This document shows, one piece after another, positions 34,407 through 44,211 of a stretch of 64,000 nucleotides of DNA. Both the position numbers and the translations under genes were made by a program. Each line of letters starts with the position of its first letter. Position 1 is the first letter of the stretch. Under the pieces are notes generated by a model. That model did not search any database. It was not told the origin of the DNA and saw only the letters and a program-made list of their open reading frames with translations. This DNA is from Mariannaea sp. PMI_226. Lineage: Eukaryota; Ascomycota; Sordariomycetes; Hypocreales; Nectriaceae. Where the stretch lies: positions 1,860,001 to 1,924,000 of the forward strand of contig JANFOG010000004.1 of assembly GCA_024336345.1 (NCBI GenBank), written 5' to 3'.

Positions 34407-36625
34407 TGTTTGGCACCGAGACTGGAACGGAGAGTGTCGGGTGCAATCCAGCGGAAGCTGTTGGCTGAGTGATCCTCTTAGAGAGGCGCTCCAGGAGCGT
34501 TTTAAACCAGTGTCGCGTGCGCAAAACTTGGGTGATCAACAATAATGAAACCGAGTTTGGATCGTGATTAAATAAAGGTTGTCTGGTTGCTCAGAACACG
34601 CCTCTGGCACTGCATCAAAGGGCAATCCCACGATAGAGGAGGAGAGAATGGGGGGAGGAGCAGCCGTGCTCTCCGCGCGATCAGGGATTCGGGATGGCAA
34701 GGGGGGGCACACGGCGAGGCTTCGAAACACGGCGATAGGGAGTCGACGGGACACAGCGACGGTTGGCGAGAAAACGAAGATAATCTGTATGAATGAGTAT
34801 CGAGAAATGTGATGGTGGAGTTTTTTTTTTTACTCAAGCCCTGAGGATTAATATCGTCTGGGCTTTTTGCAATGGACTCGGAAATCCATTTCAAGGGGGC
34901 AGGTATGTCTAGGGGGGTGTTTAGGGTGTTGGGACGAAGGGCAAAAAAATGAGCCTATTCGGTCCCCTTGGGGAGCTTCGCTAATTACCCGCCGTTCCAG
35001 TGACCCAGTGAGCAGCAGGCCACTGAGAGTCTGGGAGACGCCGGCTGGACGGGCGGCCACAGGGCTACGGAGCCGGGGGATGACTGCCCGACCCGGGGGA
35101 CCGCCTTGGTCCGCGTTTAGGGCCGCCAGGGGTACACTGAGTGCCGTGGGCGCGAAGAATGAAAGAATGTAAACCTCCTATGTAATTTTTTTTGGGTTCT
35201 CTTCGACTGTCTTTGTTTTTGTTGTTGTGATTGTTGTTATTGTCGTTGTAAATTTCCATCAGTTTATTTTCGTTTTTATTCTTTTCCTCCTTTCCTTCAT
35301 TTCTTTCACCGCAAGGAATTCATATGTTCAGACCCAGGTGCATAAGGATGGGTGGGCACGCTGGGAGAATACTAGACCGCATAGTCCGCTATTTCCAAGA
35401 TGACGGGTCAGAATTGAACGGCTGGTCACCTCCCCGCCGTCCCCCTCAGCTGCATATGGACTTCCCTCCAGGGGTGTTCTTGACCTCTTCTTCCATTAGT
35501 TAAGTTGCTTGACCATGGGATCTTGATCAAATGGGCTTAGTCCCTACTCGTACCAGGGTGGCCAAACTCTTTGTGACTCGGTTGCTCGACAGGGGTCGCG
35601 TCCTATCAGTCCGCGCTGTTGGAGCTACGGCAAACCTACGGAGCAATTAGGCTGTCAGTCAGTATACGTACTTGGATTCTGCTCTCTGGATAACAGAGCG
35701 AATAGTTGAAGCTCCCGTGAAACCAAGCTACCTTACGCCACTGTTTGGTCAAGCTGCCAGACATACCTCGTACATACATTGGCTGTTGTTCCTGCGTCAT
35801 CCGGCGCACGCAGTAATGGTGGGTACACCATTGGCTCTCGTCGCGTCTGACCGCTATATGTGTTCGTAAATGCAGGGGCAGAAAAGTCTGAGTCTCCACG
35901 CGCATTATGCAGGGACGGCGGGGGCCCTGTCTTTGCATGTTCCCGCCAAGAGTGTGGTGGTTGGTAAGGACGGATTTTGGGAGAGCTTAGAAATCTGAGC
36001 CCATTACTCATTCTAGGGTAATCGCCTCTTTTTCCCAGTTGAGCCCTGGGATTGACGGACGCATCATCCTTCATATTAATTTGGTTGACTGCTTCGATGT
36101 ATTTTTGGCAATGGAGTTGGAAAAAAGAGGGAAAGGGCTTGTAGCCTGTGAGCAATGAAATTACATTTTAAGATCCTGTAGTTCAAACTGTCGTATGCCT
36201 CGGATATGTCAACGATAGCACAACCATAACGAAGAAAAAACCCCAGTAAAATGTAAATAGATCACATAAATCAGAGACAAACCGCATAGGGTACTGAATA
36301 ATAACATGAGGCGATGGAATGGCAACCGAGCCATCAAGCCACAATCATCATACATAGTTACGACCAACTTCTCTAGCTAGGTAGGTTGGGGGTGAGAACA
36401 CATTCATAGTTCGCAATTAACTTGGCCACCAAGTCAAAAACATGCGTACAATACTGAGAAACAGACAATTGAAGAACACTTTGTCTTAGATTATTATGTT
36501 CTCGCCAACGCCGATGCAACAAGATATATACACATATGACTTTTTTTTCCTCTTGCGCCTTCCTGCGCAGTCCATCAAAATCCTCAGCGACTGCATCTTT
36601 TATATAAGGTAGTTCTTGCCAATCT
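34407..36625. other. 2.2-kb spacer between the TBC gene promoter and the BMS1 3' end
   Basis: The left 500 bp serve as the TBC gene promoter and leader. A T-tract is at about 34821-34832 and a TTG/TTGTT-rich tract at about 35213-35245. A 140-codon minus-strand frame occupies 35733-36155, but it has no recognisable domain and no splice context. The right end, from about 36180, is AT-richer and probably carries the BMS1 3' UTR. Confidence 0.5.
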
Positions 36626-39600
36626 CTACCTTCGTCGCTTTCCACCGCCACCCTCTTCACCGGCACTACGCTTGCGACCGTTCTTGCGCCAAAACTCCTT
36701 GGTATCGCGTTTCTCGCGCGCCTCCTTCTTCTCTTCATTTTCAGCAAGCTTCTTGCGGAATGCGACACGGCCCTCTTCCTTCTTGGCGCGGCGTTTGGCC
36801 GCGGCGTCGTTGCGGATGGTGAGGAGCTGTTGCATAAGGGCACGAGCCTTCTTCTCTTCTGATCCTGGAGCGAGCACGACGGCACGCTTCTGCATATACG
36901 TCTCCTTCTTCTGCTTCTTGGTCTGGACGATTTGTGATCGGAACGGCAATTGGGCAGCAAGCGCACGAGGCACTTGGAGGGCATTGAAGTGGCGATCTTC
37001 ACGCTCGACCTTGCGGTATTGACTGTTCTTGAGCTGGGGCGTTTCGATACCCTGAGCACGACGGACCTCACCGGTGAGTCGCATAGGCTGCCAACCAATC
37101 AGGTTGGTGACGGGGTTGTAGAAGCGGTGAGGCTTGATCGGGTACCATGCGCGCAGGAAGACGATATCGCTGAGGAGAATCTTGTCTTCAAAGGTGGCAC
37201 GGAAGTGACCTTCAGGCTTAGACAGAGCACGCTTGATTTGACCTCGAATACCCGAGACGGTCTTGATGGAAGCACCCTCGAACTTGGCAATTTCGAGTGA
37301 CGAATTGAACATGTCCTTGATGAAAGCGGTGTTCTTGTAAATCTTGGCGGGGGTACCCGTGAGCTTCAGCTTCTTGACAATCTCGGTTGACTCATCAACA
37401 CTGAGGATGGTACCAGAAGCAGCGATACGGAAGCCCGCGTTGCTAGAAGAGAAGGAGTTGAAGCAGACAAAACCAGTGTTTGGAGCGATGAGAGGTCCGT
37501 AGATGGTACCGAAGCAGTGCATGTGCTCGGGAGTGTACTTGAGCATACGGTTCCTCGTCCGCGAGTCGGTCGTGCTGTAGATAGGCAAGGTCTGGAAACG
37601 GCGCCAGCCCAGAGAGAAGATGAGAGGGTCGTTGGTCTTGAGGATGCGCTTGTGCCATCGATGACGCTTGATGCGCACTTGAAGGTAACCAAATCTGTCT
37701 TCCGTTGCCGAAAGTCCGCCAATGACGATGGGTGATCTGGAGTTGAACTTGGTGACGAACTCTGCCGGCACGTTCTCCAGAACCACCTTGGCATACTTGC
37801 CTGCTCGAAGGCCCTCCACAGCGGTGCGTTGGCGCTCGTCCAAGTTCTCAAACTCCTCCTTGTTGATATCCAACTGCTTCTGGATCATGGCCTTTTGCGC
37901 CTCATACCACTGATCCTCGCCAAACTCCTGCACATCGCCACCATCTCGACGAGCGTTAGCCTTGTCGTTGAGGAAGCCATCACGGTCCTCCTCTTCGAAT
38001 CGTTGCTTAAGCTCCTCCTTCCGCTTAGCGTTCTTCTCTCGTTCCGCTGCAATGTCGTCGGCCGTTTGCTGTGTAGGCTCTTCAAGCTTCTCACCTTCAC
38101 CATCCTCATCTCCGGCTTCAAGATCCTCGAACTCGCCATCACCCTCACTGTCTCCTTCACCCTCGCCATCCATATCATCGTCCTCATCACCCTCATCGTC
38201 GCCGTCGCCTCTGGAAAACGCCGAGGTAAATCTTCGGCGGAGAGCCTCAACGTTCTCTTGCTCTGCCCACTTCGCCACAAGGTCTTCGTAGTCGTACAAG
38301 GGTATCGTCCGATCCTCTGCAGCATCTTCTTTTTCTAGCTTTGACTTCTTGAAGAACTCTTCATCATCTGAATCATCCTCGATGTTCTCCTCAGCTTCAT
38401 CCTCCTCGCCCCTCCATCTTTTTAGGGCATCTTCGGGACTCAAAGAAACATCGTATATGAGCCTTGCTAGGTCACCTGTATGGTACGAACGTCTTCTGCC
38501 GTGAAGTCTCATGGCCTTTCCGGATAAGTCGTCTTTCCATCTCAGAGCAGCGGCCTCTTCATCAGAATCGTAATCCTCCTCGTCCTCTATCTCGTCGCCA
38601 GATATAGAGCCCAGATCTGAGTCACTATCGGCAAAGGCAACATCGTCCTCAGTAAGTTCCTTGTCTTTTTCTTTACGGAACATCTTGCCAAGCTTTCCTT
38701 CATTGAATTCAATCTCGGCATCTGAGTCCCCCTCATCACTTCCACTGACGAATCCTTCGTCGTCTTCATTCGGCTCATCATCATCGTCATCATCACCATC
38801 CCGTTCTGCAAATCGCGCTTTTCGGTGCGTCTTTCTCCCAGTGTCTTCTTCTTCAGGAACATTTGTAATCTGATCACCACCCCTGAACAGTTGTACACCG
38901 ACATCTGTCGCACCCAGGAGTTTTCGTTCGCCCTGCAGACCAACGATCATCTCTTCGCCCTCGCCTCGCTCAGCAGCTTCGTCATCTTTGTTGAAGGTAA
39001 ACCCTTTTTCGCGGGTAATCCAGATGGCGTCACCGTCAATTTTCAAACCACTGCGATCTGACATAGGCGCATGCAACTTCTTCTCTTTCTCATCAAGTCT
39101 TCGTCGCCCTGTCTTTCCTGTGATCTTGGCCATGGCTTGTTCCATTGCTGGCGTCGGACATGGGTCCGGAAGAACCTCCATACTTGAAACAGTAAAGTCG
39201 CCCAATCCAGGGACGTGAACCCGTTGGCCCTGTGTCGCAAAATTTGTGCCTCGTAGATACCCTGATAGGACAACGGAACGATCGCATTTGGGATCCTCCT
39301 CAATTTTAGTGGGATGGGTGATGTCGCGGAAACTGTCGATGATGGAGTAAGGGTGGGAGTTGCGCCAAATGAGCGGGCGAGGGTTCTTCATGACGGAGAG
39401 GAAGCGTGAAAGGTTGTGAATTTCACGATCAGGGTATCGGCCGTTGATGACACCAGAGAGATAGAACAGGTGAGCACCTTGGTATAGCTCGGTCCACAGT
39501 CTTCGCTTCAATCTCTTCTTGGCATCCTTGAGCGCCTGGGGTTTCCTGAACAAATCCAAATGAGTCAAGATACCGAAGACGTTACCCGGCATACCAGTGG

Positions 39601-40195
39601 CAGCAAGGATGTTGAGGAACTCCATCGTCTCCATTTCGAAGCCATAGTTTCCGTCAATCATCAAGAGGACAATATCCGCCACCTTGGCAATGTCTACCAT
39701 GGCCTCAAGCTCGTTCGGGCATTCGACAAAAGTTAGGCGCTGCTTCTTGGAGGTGACGACGGTAACGGGACCCTGGGGGTCGGAGATTGTCTCCTTGGCA
39801 TAGCGCCGAATGAAGGACTTGAGAAGAGTTGTCTTGCCTACACCGGGCGGGCCAACGATAGTGACCAGGCGAGGCGGAGCCTCGTCAGGCAGTCGATCGA
39901 CGAGGGGGACATGGAGTCGCTTTTCTCGAACCTGATTGCTATTGTTAGTGTCGCGAGTCCTATATCAGTCTATAGAAAGGGCAATGTGTACATCTGAAGA
40001 TCGCGCGGCTTGCCGATTGAGCTTTCCGGGGTTGGCGAAGGCGAAGGCCTTGGGGTTGCGCTCTTGGTTGCGTTAGCATTGTCCTTTCGACGGCACAAAA
40101 GTAGGAAAGGGCTGAGAGAACTCACCCCCAGTATGCTGCTTCTTCTCCTTTCTGTCCTTGGACTTGCGATGCGGCTTATGCACTTGCTCATCCAT
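36626..40195 (-). CDS. BMS1: Ribosome biogenesis GTPase BMS1
   Basis: Nucleolar GTPase of the small-subunit processome, needed for early 18S pre-rRNA cleavage with Rcl1. Exons in coding order are 40195-40126, 40062-39992 and 39931-36626, giving 1148 residues (yeast Bms1 has 1183). The introns are 63 and 60 nt with GCTAAC and ACTAAC branch sites. The second donor is an unusual GTACAC; the first acceptor was chosen so that the NPKAFAFANPGKL motif stays in frame. After the basic N-terminus comes the P-loop VGPPGVGKTTLLKSF near residue 70. GTPase-domain motifs follow: TFVECPNELEAMVDIAKVAD and then GILTHLDLF. An AARP2CN segment and a long acidic Glu/Asp block in the middle come next. The C-terminal RIBIOP domain includes YTPEHMHCFGTIYGPLIAPN and FRATFEDKILLSDIVFLRAW. 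The tail is very basic (NGRKRSAGEEGGGGKRRR). Confidence 0.95.
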
Positions 40196-41382
40196 GATTG
40201 CGCCTCTTCACCAGCCTCTACAAATTCAAACCAGGCCTAAAACTTCCCAGCAACTTTCAAGTTTTTGGTAGAAGGATAAAATTTGTCCTTATCTGTTATC
40301 TAATCTTATCATCCCGCTGTGGGGACATTCGTTTTCTTCTTTCAAAAGAAATTTAGTTTGAGATGGGTACCTTGGTACCTTCTACGACAACAGAAATTGG
40401 CTGTGGCTGAGACTAATACACTCAGTCACATTAACCCCACATGCCATGAGCATGTTGATCAAAGCCTCCCGAGGCGTCTTGGGTCAATGGCTCTGTATTA
40501 TTCTCTCTCGGGTAGTTTTCGTTCAAGTATACGTAATTGTTTCTCCCCACGACTCCATCATTACAAATTCAAAAGGGGAAAAATATGACAGTCATCCATG
40601 TGCAACTCGTCACTCTCCGAGTAATTCGTACGTAGACAAGCAATATCAGAAGACTCTAGTCTGATGAAATCCCCGCCTTGACGCATATCTAGCTCACATG
40701 TATTACGTAGAGGTTGGCGCAAACAGCCGCGACGACAGCTGACGGCTGACGGCTGACTCAACCGCAACTTCAACCGCCATCAACTCCATTTTTTGGGGTT
40801 GCAACCATACTGTGCTATATGCATGATATCATGTTCCCCCTCCTACATGATTCTCAACTTGCTAAACCCGATTCGAGCCCTTGGGCACGTCTTCTCCACC
40901 CCGAGAGCTGATGTTGGAGGTAATCGGATGGTCATCACACCGCTTGAACTAACGCTTTTGAGCTCAAAGCCTGGCAATATACACGGAAATTTGAATAGTT
41001 TTGGCGGTGTCATTGGGTGAATGCCACGCAACACAGGCAGAAGAATGATACGTTATTCGCCGGATGGCCCCTCCTTCTTCGGCATGCAGCCCAACCCTGC
41101 CCCAATACCATAATCCATCTGACAAGCACTGCCAACCATCACTCCTAATTGAGTTGACTTGCGTACCGAACTGACTAAAAAGCTGTTTAATTTTTTTCTT
41201 CTTTCCCCTGGTTCAACACACCCATGTTGACTCATACGGGCTTTCCGTAGTTAGTAGCCTTACCCTGAGCTCTCATCTTCCCAAGGCTGGGACTGAATAG
41301 GCAAAGGGAGGCTTTGCGTCATGACTCACGCAATCAGGGCTGCCAGCTGTGTAGGTAGTCATGACGCTACGCAATACAGTAC

Positions 41383-41408
41383 TTGCAAAGGTTGGTTGCA
41401 AAGGTTGG
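41383..41408. repeat. 13-bp perfect tandem duplication (TTGCAAAGGTTGG x2)
   Basis: Two adjacent identical copies of TTGCAAAGGTTGG, about 90-110 bp upstream of the TATA box of the small gene. The position suggests a duplicated promoter element, but no known fungal factor site was recognised in it. Confidence 0.75.
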
Positions 41409-41494
41409 TCCATGTGCGTGATTGTTGTTGCGTGAATTGAACCACACTTCAAGGCTTACCAACCTTACGTGTGCCCATGATGCCTCAGGTCAAC

Positions 41495-41500
41495 TATAAA
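41495..41500 (+). promoter_or_regulatory. Candidate TATA box for the small gene at 41708
   Basis: TATAAA about 210 bp before the start codon. It predicts a start near 41525 and a leader of about 180 nt rich in CA and CT, typical of well-expressed fungal genes. Confidence 0.45.
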
Positions 41501-41707
41501 GTCACCATGAGGACCCGGTGTTGGAGTTTGATCTCGAGTAGAGAAACAACAGTCTTCGCTTCAAAGTCTCAAATACATTCAAACATTCATCACGCTCTGG
41601 CTTCAAGTCCAAAGTTATATTTGTCTCAGTAATCAGCTGCCGGCCCCAATTGACGCCCACAAAACCCTCTTCAGCCAAAGACCAAGCAACTTACACCACA
41701 TCCAAAA

Positions 41708-41974
41708 ATGTCTGGCCTCCCAAGCAACACCAACGCTACCTCCAGCTGTAAGCTTACCTAGACCCCCTTGTCAGCGGCCAGGATTAGTACTTACGCTTAA
41801 ACACAAGCTTCTTCTGACCGAAAGTCGGACCCCGAGACCGCCTCCCTAGCTTCTTATACTTCTACCACCGCCCTCCTCAAGGAGAAGCCAAAGAAGGAGA
41901 CCACAGCTCCTGCCGTTGATGCCAAAAAGCTCCAGGAACAGGCCCTGAAGTCCCAGATGCGATTCTGCCTGTAA
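41708..41974 (+). CDS. Small hydrophilic protein, 68 residues, one intron, function unknown
   Basis: Exons 41708-41747 and 41808-41974. The 60-nt intron has a GTAAGC donor and a CACAAG acceptor, joined in phase 1 inside a serine codon. The product begins MSGLPSNTNATS followed by a run of serines, continues DRKSDPETASLASYTSTTAL, then a lysine-rich stretch LLKEKPKKETTAPAV, and ends QEQALKSQMRFCL. It has no membrane segment or signal peptide and is probably disordered or a small stress-type protein. Support comes from the AAAATG context, the clean splice phase, an upstream TATA box and codon-like composition. I do not recognise the family. The acceptor CACAAG lacks a clear CTAAC branch site (CTTAAAC is the best candidate), which leaves some doubt about the exact junction. 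Confidence 0.6.
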
Positions 41975-42388
41975 TAAAAACAATGTCATGACAAGCCAAC
42001 CTGACTTCGCTGTGCTGTAGAAGGCCACGTGCTTTAGCAGAGAAATATCGGCGTTAGATTTGCAGTTGAGTTTCCTCAGCTGCAAAATATTCAGGTTGCA
42101 TTCATGATGGTGCTCAAGGGGGTCTGGGTCGGGACAGACCCAAGAATGATGGTCTCGTGCTCGGCCACGCACCCGGGAAAACAAGGGTTCGGTATACATC
42201 ATGGTGATGTTTGGCGGCGAATGACACAGAGTTTTGATTCTTGGTGTCAGCGCAAGGAGTTTTATCGTGCCCTTTGGTATATATTGATGTTTTGGAAGGC
42301 AGATCTGGGAGTTCCATAGTATTTTCCTTAATTTTTGAGAATTGAAATCATCCAGTTAAATGCTGGTTCTATCATGCTCCGTGGAAAC
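41975..42388. other. Convergent 3' spacer between the small gene and ASK1
   Basis: A 414-bp spacer. It starts with TAATAAAAA right after the stop codon of the small gene, which may act as its polyadenylation signal. Nothing coding is seen. Confidence 0.55.
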
Positions 42389-43802
42389 TCAAAAGCTGTC
42401 ATTGAGAATGTCTTCGTTCATTTTGACCATGCTCGGACTATACTCTGAGGAATTAGGATCCGCACCAGCATCGATAAGAATGTCCCCAACGATTCTCTGG
42501 CTAGCCTCACGCGCTGGAAGAGAGTTAACTCACTTGAAACCATGCGAATAAGTGATTACATAAGACTTACCAGGAGTTTGAAGCAGCTTGGATGGGGGAA
42601 GGGCAAACTGAATTGTCTTCGGTGGACTCATACCGCCATATAGGTCGATATCATCGTCTTCATCGCTCTCCCAATCAATTTCATATTTGTGCTTCTTATC
42701 GGCTGCTACAATGCTTTCATCAGCAAAGACATCGCGAGTCTTCCTCGCCGTCGCTGGCGTCTGCACGCTGACGCCGGGAGTTCTTGGGGCTTGCGTTGCT
42801 GTTGCGAGGCGCTCTCGGGCTTTGGTCTTGAATGGCGACATAAAAGCTTCGCTGCGCAATTTAGGCATTGCAATCTCGGGAGATGACATTGGCGAGTCCT
42901 GCCATGCGGGCACTTCTCTTTTCGGTTGATTGCTTTTCAGAGGGGAGATGCGCAAAGCAGGCTTATGTGGCGTCGCCTGGATGCGATAATTCTTGTCAAG
43001 AACTCTATGTAGCAGGGGATCTTTTCCGCGTTGTATCGATTGTTGAATGGTGTGATCGTCGTCGAGAATGTTTCCTGGAGTCAAAGCTAGGTCGGGTAAT
43101 CTTGCGGTGTGCTGGGCGAACAGCACGGTTGAGTCCTCATTGTCGTCCAGAATCGTAGTGTGAGGCTCCTCGTCCTGCATCTCCCTCTTCATTGTTTCAT
43201 ATGGAGACTCATGGTATGAGAACCGTGTCTTATTAGTCTTTGTGGAAGGAGGGCGAGGAGTGCTTCCAGAAAGCTCGGCATCGTCAAGGAGAGATTCTTC
43301 CATGTGATAGTCTGATTGCTCGGCACCAGTCGCGGCCGTAACGTCTTCTTCGCCGTGCTGGGCTGTATAGTCTGCTGTTGTCTCGTCTCTGATCGAGGTA
43401 CCCTCTTCCATGGCTGTTGTTTCTTCATCTTCGTTGGCGAGTTCCTCGTAACCAGATAGGGATACGTTTGCCGAAGCTTCGAAGAATTGCTTCCAGAACT
43501 ATGGCCGGAACATTAGCAACCCAAGTTTCATCGAGTGGACATGGCTCTAGAACCTTCGAGGCCTCCCAGACCGCACGGGAATGCTCCCCATACTGCTCGA
43601 CAAGAGGAAGGATGCTCGCTGTTACGATTCGGTGCGACTTGCTGAAGTTATGGTCGATTTCTGGATTCCTTAGTTAGCATGACGTCTGGACGGAGGATCC
43701 AAAGAGCGCATTACCTTGCAGAGTTAGGGTTATGGACTGCTCAAGACGCTCCAGCTCTTCTGTGAGCGACAGATTGCGCGGGGCGACGCTCTGTCGAGAC
43801 AT
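42389..43802 (-). CDS. ASK1: DASH/Dam1 complex subunit ASK1
   Basis: ASK1 is part of the ten-subunit fungal DASH/Dam1 ring that couples kinetochores to spindle microtubules. Exons in coding order are 43802-43715, 43660-43554, 43498-42571 and 42513-42389, giving 415 residues. The three introns are 54-57 nt and all phases agree. The conserved N-terminal helix region runs SLTEELERLEQSITLTLQEI, then HNFSKSHRIVTASILPLVEQ, ending near WEASKFWKQFFEASANVSLS at about residue 75. The long middle is acidic with many SP/TP sites (DSPMSSPEI, RTPGVSVQTPATAR), which in yeast are Cdk1 targets. The last exon gives the family-type C-terminus, with PSMVKMNEDILNDSF at the end. GCP6 lies next to it on the same strand, 410 bp upstream, so each gene probably has its own short promoter. 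Confidence 0.93.
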
Positions 43803-44211
43803 GGCGTTGAAACGTGGGACTATCTGATGTGGTGGACTGCAAACAAACAATTGTGTCTTGGTCGTGGTGTTGACGACAAATTAAGCGCGTGGGGACGCGA
43901 TAGAGGGGCAACCATCTGTAAGCTCCATTTCTTTCAACAAATGGCGGGGTCGGTTGCGGGTGTCTTCTATATAGTAATACATGCAGTATTATGCACCTAC
44001 CCACCATCACTAGGTAGCAAAACTACATGGCAAGCTCCTAGTTGATTAAGGTACGTCGATATCAACAGCATTAACAAAGTGCTCGGGGGTTAGGGGTTGG
44101 GGCTTGGTTTCCAAGCCGAGACGGATTTTTTTTCAATTTTCAATTTTTCAATTTTCAATTTTCAATTTTTTGTTGTAGCTTTTAGTTGAATTATTCTCTT
44201 TAATTGTGACG
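43803..44211. other. ASK1 promoter and GCP6 3' region
   Basis: A 409-bp spacer between two minus-strand genes. It contains a CAATTTT tandem repeat right after the GCP6 stop codon. No coding sequence is seen. Confidence 0.6.
44134..44170. repeat. CAATTTT tandem repeat (5 units)
   Basis: Five copies of CAATTTT with units of 7-8 bases beginning at 44134, 44141, 44149, 44156 and 44163, preceded by an eight-T run. On the minus strand it reads (AAAATTG)n, starting about 40 bases past the GCP6 stop codon, and so lies in its 3' UTR or terminator. Confidence 0.9.

Larger units (their letters stand above)
40196..41707. other. 1.5-kb divergent spacer between BMS1 and the small gene at 41708
   Basis: A two-sided promoter region. 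The left side serves BMS1. The right side carries a TATAAA at 41495-41500, a 13-bp tandem duplication at 41383-41408 and a CT/CA-rich leader for the small plus-strand gene. No coding frame is convincing. GTACCTTGGTACCTT at about 40367-40381 is a short GGTACCTT duplication. Confidence 0.55.

Noticed and set aside
35733..36155. 140-codon minus-strand frame in the TBC-BMS1 spacer
   Set aside because: No recognisable motif, poor start context and no neighbouring exon signals; cannot be told from a chance frame.
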